Source: Ligilactobacillus equi DSM 15833 = JCM 10991 (GTDB lineage Bacteria; Bacillota; Bacilli; Lactobacillales; Lactobacillaceae). Taken from it: a stretch of DNA of 64,000 bases. Position 1 is the stretch's first letter. Each line of letters begins with the position of its first letter. The stretch spans positions 1-64,000 of the forward strand of contig NZ_BAMI01000001.1 in NCBI RefSeq assembly GCF_000615765.1. The letters are read 5' to 3'. Of this stretch, positions 6,440-16,582 are shown one piece after another. The notes beneath the pieces were generated by a model. The model saw nothing but the letters and a program-made list of their open reading frames with translations, was not told the DNA's origin and searched no databases. The position numbers were made by a program, and so were the translations under genes.

Positions 6440-7399
6440 ATGCATAAAAAAGAAAGAATAGAATGGGTCGATATGGCCAAGGCGCTTGCAATTTTGGGGA
6501 TGATTGCCGGTCACGAGCTAAATTCAGAAGGATTCTTGGCGTCTTTGATTTATTGTTTCCACATGCCAATCTTTTTTATTTTATCAGGCTATACCTCACG
6601 GCCAGTAACAACTTGGGCGGCTTGGGGTAAGAAATTCTGGAAATCTTTTAAGAAAATCTATTTGTTGGCGGTCATAGTGCTCTTAGTGCAAATGGTTTTA
6701 GCTAACATAGTTGGTCATGGCGATTGGGCACAACTGAGTCAATCTTTTTTGCGGAATTGGTATTGGGCCTCGAATAATAACCAAGTGGCGAGTGTAGGAG
6801 TTATGTGGTTCCTATTTGCGTTTTTCTATGGAATTTTGGTTTATGATGGTGTCGGCGTCTTAGTTTCAAACTATCGGTATGCCGGTCTAGTGTACCTAGT
6901 TTTATCTGCACTCGGGATGGCGATAGCGTTTAAAGTGTGGCTACCTCAAGATTTGGATTTAGCGTTAGTAATTCCTTTCTTCATGTGGTTTGGTCGCTGG
7001 CTGAGGGAAAGTCATTTTATTGGGTCGAAGTTAGCACGTTATGTGTTAGTAATTTCTACTGTGATTTGGATTTTAGCGGGACAGCAAAGATTTCACATTG
7101 AAATTTCTATTCGTCATTATCCAGGCTTTTTCCTATCAGTATTAGTGGCATTGCTAAGTAGTTTGGTAATTATCTACGTGTCACGGGGAATTTTATGCTT
7201 ACCTTATGGTTCAAAATTATTAGTTTTTGGGCGCCATACACTCCTATTGATGTGTATCCACTCCCTTGATTTGTACTGGACCTGGTGGGGCGTTTGGGTT
7301 AATGGACCTTGGAAGTTAATTCTACGTGTGGCATTAGATTTAATGATATTTACGCTTATTTTAGGTTTTCGTCAGCTTTGGCAACGGAAAATTAAATAA
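6440..7399 (+). CDS. Acyltransferase-3 family membrane protein
   Basis: A 319-residue protein with about ten hydrophobic segments. The N-terminus has WVDMAKALAILGMIAGHE and then HMPIFFILSGY, the conserved opening of acyltransferase-3 (fucose 4-O-acetylase/OatA-like) enzymes, with the key His near residue 25. Such enzymes move acyl, usually acetyl, groups to sugars of cell-wall or exopolysaccharide polymers outside the membrane. ATG 6440 is chosen because GGAAGG precedes it; an upstream in-frame ATG at 6404 lies inside the likely -10 box TAAAAT. No extracellular SGNH domain is present, so it differs from full OatA. Substrate unknown. Confidence 0.85.
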   Translation: MHKKERIEWVDMAKALAILGMIAGHELNSEGFLASLIYCFHMPIFFILSGYTSRPVTTWAAWGKKFWKSFKKIYLLAVIVLLVQMVLANIVGHGDWAQLSQSFLRNWYWASNNNQVASVGVMWFLFAFFYGILVYDGVGVLVSNYRYAGLVYLVLSALGMAIAFKVWLPQDLDLALVIPFFMWFGRWLRESHFIGSKLARYVLVISTVIWILAGQQRFHIEISIRHYPGFFLSVLVALLSSLVIIYVSRGILCLPYGSKLLVFGRHTLLLMCIHSLDLYWTWWGVWVNGPWKLILRVALDLMIFTLILGFRQLWQRKIK

Positions 7400-7469
7400 A
7401 ACTAATGCAAATTGTGTTATAAAAATTATTGCTTGGTAAAATCAAATAACTAATTTGGGAGGAAAAAGT

Positions 7470-8081
7470 TTGAAAATTAAAGCAACAGAATGGTACTGGA
7501 TACGGGCGCCACGGGAATATGAAATTACCGATGAAAAAATTAAAATTGTAACCGAACCGGGGACGGATTTGTGGCAACGGACTTATTATCATTTCCGTAA
7601 TGATAATGCACCGGTTTTACAGGTGAAGACTACTGAAAAAATTTTTTCTTTTGTGGTGAAGACTAATTTTGCCAGTCATCACCGTTTCGATCAATGTGGT
7701 GTAGTTATGTATTTGGATAGCGATAACTGGTTGAAGGCCTCAATCGAATATGAAAGCGCAGACTTTCAACATCTTGGTAGCGTTGTAACTAATCAAGGTT
7801 ATTCGGATTGGGCCACGACTGAGATTCCTGCGAATATTAAATCTATGTGGTATCGTTTCAGTCGCCGAGGGGCTGATTTTCGCTTGGAATGCTCGGAAGA
7901 TGGAGTGACTTTCAAGCAAATGCGGATTTGTCACATGTCTCAAGTTAAAAATGAAATTAGTTTTGGAGTGTATGCTTGCAGTCCAGAAGATTCATCTTTT
8001 GTAGCGGAATTTACCAATTTTGAAATCATGGATTGTCAATGGTTAGCTCACGATGGTCAGGCCCCTGATGTGGAACAATAA
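7470..8081 (+). CDS. DUF1349 (concanavalin A-like fold) protein
   Basis: A 203-residue soluble protein matching the DUF1349 family, with the conserved pattern around DQCGVVMYLDSDNWLKASIEY and the C-terminal GVYACSPEDSSFVAEFTNF. The family has a beta-sandwich fold and is often called a regulator of enolase or a glycan-binding protein, but its real role is not settled. The start is TTG 7470 after GGGAGGAAAA; the earlier in-frame TTG at 7455 lies within that ribosome site. It stands alone after the acyltransferase, 70 bases downstream. Confidence 0.8.
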   Translation: MKIKATEWYWIRAPREYEITDEKIKIVTEPGTDLWQRTYYHFRNDNAPVLQVKTTEKIFSFVVKTNFASHHRFDQCGVVMYLDSDNWLKASIEYESADFQHLGSVVTNQGYSDWATTEIPANIKSMWYRFSRRGADFRLECSEDGVTFKQMRICHMSQVKNEISFGVYACSPEDSSFVAEFTNFEIMDCQWLAHDGQAPDVEQ

Positions 8082-8219
8082 ATTTATTAATATTTTGGTA
8101 AGTAACTCATGGGGACTTTGAGCTAAATTACTTGTTTTATTAAGAGATAATTAGTAAAATAAAAGTTAGATTTAGCCAGTAATGGTAGCAATAAAAACAG
8201 AAAGTGGTGCTTGATTACT

Positions 8220-9686
8220 ATGAGAAAAGAAGAAAAGGCGCTCATCGTTATCTTTGGGGGGACGGGCGACTTAGCGCAACGCAAGTTATACCCTTCCTTA
8301 TTTAATTTGTATAAACGGGGCTTTTTAAAAGATAATTTCGCAGTAATTGGAACGGCACGCCGTCCTTGGAGTGATGACTACTACCGTGAAATTATTATCA
8401 ATGCGGTGGGGGATGCCGAAGATATCAATGGCCAAGCAACAGACTTTGCCAGCCACTTTTACTACCAATCACATAATGTCAATGATACAGAACACTATGC
8501 AACTTTAAAGCAATTGGCTGATAAGTTGGATGATAAGTACCAAATCGGTGGTAATCGCGTCTTTTACTTAGCGATGTCACCAAGTTTCTTTGGGACGATT
8601 GCCGCACACCTCAAGTCCCAAAACCTAAAGACAACGACCGGTTACAACCGTGTGATTGTTGAAAAACCATTTGGCCACGATTATGAAAGTGCCATGGTCT
8701 TAAACGAAGAAATCGCCCAAGCTTTCCCCGAAGAGGAAGTTTACCGTATTGACCATTACTTGGGTAAGGAAATGGTGCAAAATATTCCTGCTATTCGTTT
8801 TGGAAATAATATTTTCAATGCCTTGTGGAATAACCGCTATATCAGTAACATCCAAGTAACCTTGTCAGAATCCTTAGGGGTCGAAGAACGGGGCGGTTAC
8901 TATGATACGGCGGGGGCTTTACGCGACATGATTCAAAATCACACCTTGCAAATTGTGTCCTTGCTGACCATGTCAGCGCCTGTCAGCTTCACGGATACCG
9001 ATATTCGTAATGCTAAAATCAATGCTTTAAAGTCTTTACGAGTTTACAAGCCGGAAGAAGTAGCGCAAAACTTCGTCCGTGGTCAGTATGGTCCCGGTTC
9101 TGATAAACCTGGCTATCGCCAAGAAGATATGGTGGATGCAGACTCTATGACCGAAACTTTTGTAGCTGGGAAATTGGAAGTCAACACTATGGATATGGCT
9201 GGAGTACCGATTTATGTTCGGACTGGGAAGCGGATGCGTGAAAAAGCAACCCGCGTGGATGTAGTCTTCAAACAAGTACCAAATAATGTCTTTGGTGAAG
9301 GTGATAATACCTTACGTCACGATGTCTTGCACATCATGATTGATCCAGAACCGAAGTTGAGCTTACAACTCAACTCAAAGACCATTGGTCACTCTTATGA
9401 ATATGATACGAATAGTTTGAACTTAAATTACAGTGTGCCTGCCGAGCAAAGGGCCAACATTCCAGAAGCTTATGAAAAATTAATCTTGGATGTTTTACAA
9501 GGCAAAGCCTCAAATTTTGCTTCTTCCAAGGAATTGGAATACTCCTGGAAGTTCATTGATTCTGTGCGTCAAGCTTGGGATAAGAATATCGATGATATGA
9601 TTTTTCCTAACTATTCATGTGGGAGTATGGGGCCAAAAGCAGCAGATGCGCTCTTAGAAAAAGATGGTAACCATTGGGAATTTTAA
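8220..9686 (+). CDS. zwf: Glucose-6-phosphate 1-dehydrogenase
   Basis: The 488-residue product has the nucleotide-binding GGTGDLAQRKLYPSLFNLYK block (residues 13-32), the EKPFG motif, and the active-site motif RIDHYLGKEMVQN near residues 176-188. The enzyme oxidises glucose 6-phosphate to 6-phosphogluconolactone and reduces NADP or NAD, the entry to the pentose-phosphate or phosphoketolase route. Length matches the roughly 486-residue Leuconostoc enzyme. ATG 8220 is used; TTG 8211 in the same frame is an alternative. It is closed by its own terminator. Confidence 0.97.
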   Translation: MRKEEKALIVIFGGTGDLAQRKLYPSLFNLYKRGFLKDNFAVIGTARRPWSDDYYREIIINAVGDAEDINGQATDFASHFYYQSHNVNDTEHYATLKQLADKLDDKYQIGGNRVFYLAMSPSFFGTIAAHLKSQNLKTTTGYNRVIVEKPFGHDYESAMVLNEEIAQAFPEEEVYRIDHYLGKEMVQNIPAIRFGNNIFNALWNNRYISNIQVTLSESLGVEERGGYYDTAGALRDMIQNHTLQIVSLLTMSAPVSFTDTDIRNAKINALKSLRVYKPEEVAQNFVRGQYGPGSDKPGYRQEDMVDADSMTETFVAGKLEVNTMDMAGVPIYVRTGKRMREKATRVDVVFKQVPNNVFGEGDNTLRHDVLHIMIDPEPKLSLQLNSKTIGHSYEYDTNSLNLNYSVPAEQRANIPEAYEKLILDVLQGKASNFASSKELEYSWKFIDSVRQAWDKNIDDMIFPNYSCGSMGPKAADALLEKDGNHWEF

Positions 9687-9689
9687 GGT

Positions 9690-9718
9690 AAAGCCGGCCG
9701 CAGGGTCGGTTTTTTTTG
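9690..9718 (+). terminator. Rho-independent terminator of zwf, abutting the dinB ribosome site
   Basis: ccggcc and ggtcgg pair around gca/gg and are followed by eight T residues. The T run merges directly into the TTGGAGGA ribosome site of dinB. Confidence 0.7.
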
Positions 9719-9727
9719 GAGGAAAAA

Positions 9728-10813
9728 TTGGAAACTCGAAAAATTATTCATGTGGATATGGACTCCTTTTATGCAGCTGTCGAGATGCGGGATAACCCGG
9801 TTTTATTTCAAAAACCTCTGGTAATTGGGCGTGATCCCAAACATTCCAATGGTCGTGGTGTAGTGGCGACAGCCAACTATGTAGCCCGGGCCTACGGGGT
9901 TCATTCAGCCATGTCAACAGCTCAGGCTGCCAAGCTCTGTCCGGATGCCGTTTTTTTAAACCCAGATTTTGAAAAATACCGTCAAATTTCCCAGGAAATT
10001 CATGCGATTTTCCACAGCTTTACCGATGTCATTGAACCGGTAGCTTTGGATGAAGCCTATCTGGATGTGACTCATAATAAGCGTCAGCTTGACTCACCGG
10101 TAGTTTTAGCCCATCAATTACAACAAGAAATTTATCAAAGTCTGCGCTTGACTTGTTCGGTAGGGGTGGCCCCTAATAAGTTTTTGGCCAAGTTAGCTAG
10201 TGAATACAATAAACCTATGGGTTTTACCATGATTTCTCAAGAAGATATTGATGCTTTTCTCTTGCCTTTGCCGATTGGAAAGTTCCGCGGAGTGGGGGCT
10301 AAAACTAAAGAGAAAATGGAAAAACTAGGCATTGAAGACGGAGCGGATTTACGGGCCCAAGACTTAAACTTCTTAACGCAACATTTTGGTAAACAAGGCT
10401 TCTTCTTTTACAATTGTGCGCGTGGGATTGATGATCGGCCAGTCCAGGCCCAGCGACAGCGTAAATCTCTTGGATATGAACGGACCTTTGATCAGGGTTT
10501 AACGACCTTGGTGGAGGTTAATGACTTTTTTAAGCGTGCAGCTAGCAAGATTGTTGCCAAGTTAGAGGAAAAGAAGTTACGAGCCCAAAGCTTGGTGGTA
10601 AAAGTGCGTAACAGCAATTTTGAAACGATGACTAAGCGTTATAGTCAAAAAGATTTTCTGGAAAACGATGTCGAAATCCTGGTTGCCCGAGCAGAGACGC
10701 TCTTTGAAGAAATTCAGGTTAGTGAACCTTACGATGTCCGCCTTTTGGGTTTAACAGCAACTGGTTTAGAAGAAAAGCAAATTGAAAACATTACCTTAGA
10801 CCTTTGGGGCTAG
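9728..10813 (+). CDS. dinB: DNA polymerase IV (Y-family translesion polymerase)
   Basis: A 361-residue protein with the Y-family palm motifs IIHVDMDSFYAAVEMRDNP at the N-terminus and LDEAYLDVT near residue 107, followed by the thumb (CSVGVAPNKFLAKLASEYNKP) and a C-terminal little-finger domain. It copies damaged DNA with low fidelity. The start is TTG 9728 with GGAGG 8 bases upstream. The upstream in-frame TTG at 9716 is part of the ribosome site. It lies directly behind the zwf terminator, so transcription may depend on read-through or on a promoter inside zwf. Confidence 0.96.
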   Translation: METRKIIHVDMDSFYAAVEMRDNPVLFQKPLVIGRDPKHSNGRGVVATANYVARAYGVHSAMSTAQAAKLCPDAVFLNPDFEKYRQISQEIHAIFHSFTDVIEPVALDEAYLDVTHNKRQLDSPVVLAHQLQQEIYQSLRLTCSVGVAPNKFLAKLASEYNKPMGFTMISQEDIDAFLLPLPIGKFRGVGAKTKEKMEKLGIEDGADLRAQDLNFLTQHFGKQGFFFYNCARGIDDRPVQAQRQRKSLGYERTFDQGLTTLVEVNDFFKRAASKIVAKLEEKKLRAQSLVVKVRNSNFETMTKRYSQKDFLENDVEILVARAETLFEEIQVSEPYDVRLLGLTATGLEEKQIENITLDLWG

Positions 10814-10892
10814 CTTGAAATCTGGGGCTTTTTTGGGTAAAATTAATTAGTTAGAGTAAAAAGAACGAAAGTAGATATATAAGGAGTAAACA

Positions 10893-12239
10893 TTGAAATT
10901 TACAGAATTTAATTTAAAGCCGTTCATTAACGAGGCTTTACAAGCGATTGGCTTTAGCGAGCCTACACCGGTGCAAGAACGCTTGATTCCTATGATTCGC
11001 AAAGGAAAAAGTGTAGTCGGTCAATCCCAAACCGGTAGTGGGAAGACTCACACCTTCTTATTACCCATCTTCAACAATATTGATGAAGATTTAAATAAAG
11101 TTCAAGCCGTTATCACAACACCAAGTCGGGAATTAGCCTACCAAATCTACGAGGCTGCTAAGCAGATTGCAGCCCATAATGATAAAATTTCGGTTCACAA
11201 CTATGTGGGGGGGACGGACAAGAAACGGCAAATTGAAAAACTCAAGCACAGTCAACCTCAAATCGTGATTGGAACACCGGGACGGATTTTAGATTTGGTG
11301 CGGGAAAATGCTCTAGATATTCACAATGCCCACTACTTGGTTGTGGATGAAGCGGATATGACTTTGGACCTAGGATTTTTGAAGGAAACGGATGCCATTG
11401 CGGCGACTTTACCACAAGACTTACAAATGTTGGTCTTCTCCGCTACTATTCCGGAAAAATTAAAACCTTTTTTACGGAAGTATATGTCTAATCCGGTGAT
11501 TGAAGTCATTGAAAATAAGACCGTAATTTCTTCGACAATTGACAACTGGTTGATTTCTACCAAGGGTCGTGACAAGAATCAATTAATTTACCAGCTCTTA
11601 ACGATGGGAGAACCTTATTTGGCTTTAATTTTCGCCAATACCAAGACTAGAGCAGATGAGCTAACAGATTATCTGCGTAAACAAGGGCTCAAGGTTGCCA
11701 AGATTCATGGGGGTATTCAACCACGAGAAAGAAAACGAATCATGAAAGCTGTGCAAAACTTGGAATACCAATACGTGGTTGCCACTGACTTGGCGGCCCG
11801 CGGGATTGATATCGAAGGGGTTTCTCACGTGATTAATGATGACTTGCCTGAAGACTTGGAGTTTTTCGTGCACAGGGTAGGGCGGACCGGTCGGAATGGT
11901 ATGTCCGGAATTGCCATGACTTTATATGCGCCTAATGAAGAAGATTTGATTGAAGAACTCGAAGAGATGGGGGTTAACTTCAAGCCTAAGAAATTAGTCA
12001 ACGGTGAAGTGGTGGATTCTTATGATCGTAACCGTCGGGAAAAACGTCGGACTCGTAAGCAAAGTGTGGCCGGAGAGCTGAAAGGAATGATTTCCAAGGC
12101 TAAGAAGAAGAAAAAGCCAGGTTACAAGAATAAGATTAAGCGCGCCATCAAGAAGAATGAACAACAACGGCGTCGGATTGAACGACGTCAAGAGATGCGT
12201 GCTATTCGTAAGAAAAATAAAGCAGAAAATCGTTACTAA
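10893..12239 (+). CDS. cshB: DEAD-box RNA helicase, CshB-like
   Basis: A 448-residue protein with all DEAD-box motifs in order: Q-motif region GFSEPTPVQ, Walker A SQTGSGKT, TPSRELA, GTPGR, VVDEADMTL, SATIP, then in the second RecA domain ARGIDIEGV and HRVGRTGR. The last 70 residues are very rich in K and R, a basic RNA-binding tail. CshB-type helicases unwind structured RNA in cold and in ribosome assembly. The start is TTG 10893 behind AAGGAG. It is monocistronic, between dinB and the alaS leader. Confidence 0.92.
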   Translation: MKFTEFNLKPFINEALQAIGFSEPTPVQERLIPMIRKGKSVVGQSQTGSGKTHTFLLPIFNNIDEDLNKVQAVITTPSRELAYQIYEAAKQIAAHNDKISVHNYVGGTDKKRQIEKLKHSQPQIVIGTPGRILDLVRENALDIHNAHYLVVDEADMTLDLGFLKETDAIAATLPQDLQMLVFSATIPEKLKPFLRKYMSNPVIEVIENKTVISSTIDNWLISTKGRDKNQLIYQLLTMGEPYLALIFANTKTRADELTDYLRKQGLKVAKIHGGIQPRERKRIMKAVQNLEYQYVVATDLAARGIDIEGVSHVINDDLPEDLEFFVHRVGRTGRNGMSGIAMTLYAPNEEDLIEELEEMGVNFKPKKLVNGEVVDSYDRNRREKRRTRKQSVAGELKGMISKAKKKKKPGYKNKIKRAIKKNEQQRRRIERRQEMRAIRKKNKAENRY

Positions 12240-12244
12240 AAGAA

Positions 12245-12273
12245 TTGACAGTGAGCGGATTTTTTTCTATACT
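12245..12273 (+). promoter_or_regulatory. Promoter of the alaS T-box transcript
   Basis: A perfect -35 TTGACA (12245-12250) and -10 TATACT (12268-12273) stand 17 bases apart, just upstream of the leader RNA. Confidence 0.85.
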
Positions 12274-12289
12274 TGACTGTATTGTAAGA

Positions 12290-12460
12290 CATGTTAATTA
12301 AAGTATGGCCTTCAAGAAAGGGTTCGGTTGCTGTGAGAACCTAGGCGCCTTAGTTAATGCTCCTTACCTAGTAAATATGTAAATAAAAAGCTTAAAGAGG
12401 CAAACGAAACATCGTTGGCAAGTAAGGTGGTACCGCGCTTAGGCGTCCTTACTTTTCAAC
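12290..12460 (+). promoter_or_regulatory. T-box riboswitch leader of alaS
   Basis: The T-box consensus AAGGTGGTACCGCG is at 12424-12437, followed by the terminator arm cctta at 12447-12451, which can pair with the taagg before the T-box. Stem I lies upstream, with a GCT (Ala) triplet in the candidate specifier region at about 12358-12360. Uncharged tRNA-Ala would stabilise the antiterminator and allow alaS transcription. The exact specifier loop was not folded, but the T-box motif and the downstream gene agree. Confidence 0.9.
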
Positions 12461-12496
12461 GGTGTTTTTTCTTTTTAAGTCCAGAAAGGAAATATC

Positions 12497-15141
12497 ATGA
12501 AACAATTAACCAGTGCCCAAATTCGGCAAATGTACCTTGATTTCTTTAAAACTAAGGGTCACGACATCATGCCTTCTGCACCTTTAGTGCCTAAGGATGA
12601 CCCAACTTTACTTTGGATTAACTCCGGAGTTGCCACGATGAAGAAGTACTTCGACGGTTCTGTTGTACCTAAGAACCATCGGATGACTTCTTCCCAAAAA
12701 TCAATTCGGACTAACGATATTGAAAATGTAGGCCACACTGCTCGCCACCATACTTTATTTGAAATGTTGGGGAACTTCTCCATTGGCGATTACTTCAAAA
12801 AAGAAGCCATCACTTGGGCTTGGGAACTCTTAACTAGTCCAGACTGGTATGCTATTGAACCAGAAAAACTTTACGTGACCGTTTATCCTAAAGATACGGA
12901 TGCTAAGCGTATTTGGTTAGAGGAAGTTGGCTTGCCTGAAGACCATATTGTGGAAATGGAAGATAATTTCTGGGATATTGGGGAAGGTCCTTCTGGTCCC
13001 GACTCCGAAATTTTCTTTGACCGTGGGCAAGAATTCTCTGACGTGGCTGAAGATGACCCTGAAAACTATCCTGGTGGTGAAAACGAGCGTTATTTAGAAA
13101 TTTGGAACATCGTCTTCTCCCAATTTAACCACAAGCCAGATGGTACTTACGAAGATCTTCCTCACAAAAATATTGATACGGGGATGGGACTTGAACGGGT
13201 GGTTTCTGTCTTCCAACACGCTAAGACTAATTTTGAAACTGACTTGTTCTTACCAATCATTGACAAGACGGCTGAATTATCTGCAGGTAAGCACTATGGG
13301 GATGATGCTACTGCTGACGTGTCCTTTAAGGTGATTGCCGACCACGCGCGGGCGGTGACATTTGCCATCGGCGATGGGGCTTACCTTCCAATGAAGGTCG
13401 CGGTTACGTTATCCGGCGTTTAATCCGTCGTGCTGTGATGCACGGGCAAAAGTTAGGCATTAACGGGGCTTTCTTATACCAATTAGTACCTGTCGTTGGT
13501 AAGATTATGGAATCAGCTTACCCAGAAGTCTTACGTGATGCGGAATACATTCAAAAGGTGATTCGCATGGAAGAAGACCGTTTCCAAGAAACCTTAAAAG
13601 ATGGGGTTGCGATGTTAGATGACTTAATTGCTAAAACCAAGGAAGCCGGTCAATCCGTTTTACCAGGTAAGCCAGTCTTCAAGTTATACGATACTTACGG
13701 ATTCCCATTTGAATTAACAGAAGAATATGCTAATGACGCAGGTTTAACGGTGGCTAAAGATGAATTTGACGCCGAAATGCAAGCACAAAAAGACCGGGCC
13801 CGCGCTGCACGTTCTTCAGCGAAGTCCATGGGTGTCCAAAATGCCCTCTTGACTGATATCACCACGCCTTCTGAATACGTAGGTTACAGCAAGTTAGCTT
13901 GCGATGGTATCTTAGAAGACATTATCTTTGAAGATGAATTAGTGGACAGCTTAGCTGCTGGCCAAAAAGCGCAAGTCATTTTTGATAAGACTCCATTTTA
14001 TGCTGAAATGGGGGGACAAGTGGCTGACACTGGTTTTATTAAGAATGCTGAAGGTAAGACTGTTGCTCAAGTTGAAGACGTGCAACACGCACCAAACGGG
14101 CAAAACATGCACACAATTATGGCGTTAGCTGATATGACTAAGAAGTCCAGCTACCGCTTAGAAGTAAATGTAGAACGCCACGACAAGGTGAAAAAGAATC
14201 ACACGGCAACCCACCTCCTAGACCAAGTTTTACGCGACGTCTTAGGGAGTCACACCCACCAAGCTGGTTCTTTAGTGGAACCAACTTACTTGCGTTTTGA
14301 TTTCACTAATTTAGGAGCCGTAACGGAAGAACAATTAGCCAAAGTTGAAGCTATTGTCAACGAAAAAATCTGGGCGAATATGGCTGTGGAAACGGTTGTA
14401 ACTGACTTAGAATCCGCCAAGAAGATGGGGGCAATTGCCTTATTTGACGATAAGTATGGTGATGAAGTGCGCGTCGTGAAGGCTGGCGACTACTCTATGG
14501 AATTCTGTGGGGGAAACCACGTGGATAACACCAATGAACTTGGTTTATTCAAGATTGTTTCTGAATCAGGGGTCGGCGCTGGTGTCCGTCGGATTGAAGC
14601 CGTAACTTCCAAGGAGGCTTATGAATTCTTAGAAGGCCGTAATCATTTACTCCAAGAAGCCGCTACGCTAATGAAGGTTGCACAAATTAAGGAAGTGCCT
14701 AACAAGGTTCAAGCCTTACAAGCCCAAATCAAGGAATTGGAAGCTACGAAGCAAGCTTTGGAAGACAAGTTTGCCAGCCAACAGGCCAAGTCCGTCTTTG
14801 AAAATGTGCAAACGATTGGTACTTACAGTTTGATTGCTTCCCAAGTTAACGTTTCTGGGATGAGCCAATTACGTCAATTGGCTGATCAATGGAAGAGCCA
14901 AGGTTTGTCTGATGTCTTAGTCTTAGCGACTGCTGTAGATGGCAAGGTGAACTTGATTGCTGCGGTGCAAGATGAGGCTGTTAAGGCTGGTTTAAAGGCC
15001 GGTGACTTAATCAAGACCATTGCACCACTTGTTGGTGGTGGCGGTGGGGGTCGTCCTAACATGGCCCAAGCCGGTGGTAAGAAACCAGAAGGAATTGACC
15101 AAGCTCTAGCCAAAGCTAGTGAATGGTTAGCAGAAAAATAA
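12497..15141 (+). CDS. alaS: Alanyl-tRNA synthetase (one frame break near 13384)
   Basis: Bases 12497-13380 encode the class II catalytic core ([34 protein letters not shown]). Bases from about 13386 to 15141 encode the rest: the editing domain with [11 protein letters not shown] and CGGNHVDN zinc-ligand motifs, and the C-Ala domain with a glycine-rich [15 protein letters not shown]. The two parts are joined by one missing base near 13384: the lower frame continues with [12 protein letters not shown], a conserved AlaRS block. The joined product is about 881 residues, the normal length. AlaRS is essential and single-copy, so the break is more likely sequence error than inactivation. A T-box controls the gene. 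Confidence 0.95.
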
Positions 15142-15194
15142 AAATTATTATGGGAAGAGTCCTTGGGGGCTCTTTTCGTATGAAAGGACAAAAG

Positions 15195-15446
15195 ATGAAG
15201 CCAGAAGAATTATCACAAAAGTTACAATACCAAACCCAAAAAGAAGTCGATGAATTACAAACAATTTTGAACAAGTTAAATGGGATGAGCTTGGTTTTAA
15301 GTAAGGCCATGAAAAATGGGGTCGTGGTTGATAAAAAAGCTTACAATGACTTCGCCCAAAAATATAATGATTTAGTTAAGGCGGTTGATTTTGATTTAAA
15401 ACGCGCTAAATTACGTCAAGCCAAGACTTTTGACTTGGAAAAATAA
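15195..15446 (+). CDS. Small helical hypothetical protein (83 residues)
   Basis: ATG 15195 has AAAGGA 6 bases upstream. The product is charged and helical (EELSQKLQYQTQKEVDELQ, then LKRAKLRQAKTFDLEK), with no membrane segment. It follows alaS after a weak stem-loop (gagtccttgggggctc) and precedes HicDH. I do not recognise the family. An earlier in-frame ATG at 15180 is possible but lacks a good ribosome site. Confidence 0.65.
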   Translation: MKPEELSQKLQYQTQKEVDELQTILNKLNGMSLVLSKAMKNGVVVDKKAYNDFAQKYNDLVKAVDFDLKRAKLRQAKTFDLEK

Positions 15447-15558
15447 ATTTTTGCATCCTGGCTTACGCGGGATTTTTTATTAAATGAGAAAAATTTATTG
15501 TTTTATGATAAAAATGAGTGTATTATGAGATAAACTAAAAGAAAGAGGAGTGATTTAG

Positions 15559-16482
15559 ATGGCACGAAAAATTGGTGTAATCGGAATGGGAAACGTAGGG
15601 GCTGCGGTGGCTCATTATGTTGTGTCTGCTGGCTTTGTGGACGAACTCGTTTTAATTGATAAGAACAGCGCTAAGGTGGAGGCTGACGCCCTAGATTTTC
15701 GGGATGCCATGGCTAATCTTCCTCACCGGATGGATATTTACACGAATGATTATCAAAAACTTGCCGATGCGGATGTAGTAATTTCCGCCCTGGGGAACAT
15801 TAAATTGCAGGACAATGCTGGTGATGATCGTTTCGTCGAATTACCTTTTACCAGCAAGAACGCCCAGGAAGTAGCTCAAAAACTTAAGGCGGTTAATTAT
15901 CAAGGTAAGATTATTGTCATCACTAATCCAGTCGATGTAATTACTTCTATCTTTCAAGAAGTAACAGGCTTACCTAAAAATCACGTGATTGGGACGGGGA
16001 CGCTTCTTGATTCAGCCCGGATGCGACGAGCCGTTTCCGAACAATTAGGGATTGATTCACGTTCCGTGGTGGGTTACAACTTAGGAGAACACGGAAATTC
16101 CCAATTTACTGCCTGGTCTACAGTGCGAGTTTTAGGGCAGCCTATTACTGAACTTGCCCAAGGTCGGGGCTTGGATTTGGATGCTTTGGATCATGAAGCT
16201 AAAGTCGGGGGCCATACGGTCTTCCACGGTAAAAAGTACACCAACTATGGGGTGGCAACGGCAGCTGTTCGCTTGGCCAACACCATCATGTCCAATGCCA
16301 TGACTGAATTGCCAGTTTCCAACTATCGGGAAGAGTATGGATGTTACCTCTCATATCCTGCTATTGTGGGAGCCGACGGGGTGGTGGAACAACTCCAGCT
16401 TGATTTAACAGCGGAGGAATTGAAAAAACTTCAAGTTTCTGCGGATTACATCAAGACCAAGTATCAAGAATCTATGGCTTAG
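15559..16482 (+). CDS. L-2-hydroxyisocaproate dehydrogenase / L-lactate dehydrogenase family
   Basis: The 307-residue protein opens with [18 protein letters not shown] (NAD-binding Rossmann motif) and has [29 protein letters not shown] and [12 protein letters not shown] with the catalytic His. These segments follow the known L-HicDH of Weissella/Lactobacillus confusus closely, including SALGNIKLQ and the [13 protein letters not shown] tail. The enzyme reduces branched 2-keto acids, such as 2-ketoisocaproate, to 2-hydroxy acids with NADH, linking amino-acid catabolism to redox balance. Clear GAGGAG ribosome site, own terminator, single-gene unit. Confidence 0.9.
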   Translation: MARKIGVIGMGNVGAAVAHYVVSAGFVDELVLIDKNSAKVEADALDFRDAMANLPHRMDIYTNDYQKLADADVVISALGNIKLQDNAGDDRFVELPFTSKNAQEVAQKLKAVNYQGKIIVITNPVDVITSIFQEVTGLPKNHVIGTGTLLDSARMRRAVSEQLGIDSRSVVGYNLGEHGNSQFTAWSTVRVLGQPITELAQGRGLDLDALDHEAKVGGHTVFHGKKYTNYGVATAAVRLANTIMSNAMTELPVSNYREEYGCYLSYPAIVGADGVVEQLQLDLTAEELKKLQVSADYIKTKYQESMA

Positions 16483-16516
16483 GCCAGAATGAAGTCAGTT
16501 ACGGCTGGCTTTTTTA
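16483..16516 (+). terminator. Rho-independent terminator of the HicDH gene
   Basis: GCCAG and CTGGC (with acgg/agtcagt inside) form a hairpin directly at the stop codon, followed by seven T residues. Confidence 0.7.
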
Positions 16517-16547
16517 TGTGAATTTTTATTTATTTGTTCAACAAAAA

Positions 16548-16563
16548 TTGACTGACTGGTCAA
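16548..16563. promoter_or_regulatory. Palindromic operator upstream of the TetR-type gene
   Basis: TTGAC-tgactg-GTCAA is a 16-base palindrome 19 bases before the ATG of the TetR regulator, overlapping a likely promoter. The location and symmetry suggest an autoregulatory TetR site. Confidence 0.55.
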
Positions 16564-16582
16564 TAAATAATACCATTGATTT

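Noticed and set aside
13380-13435. Programmed frameshift in alaS
   Set aside because: No slippery heptamer is seen at the break, AlaRS is not known to use frameshifting, and similar one-base losses occur in many unrelated genes here.
14886-15191. Minus-strand ORF over the C-terminal end of alaS
   Set aside because: Reverse reading of the glycine-rich C-Ala domain; no start signals.
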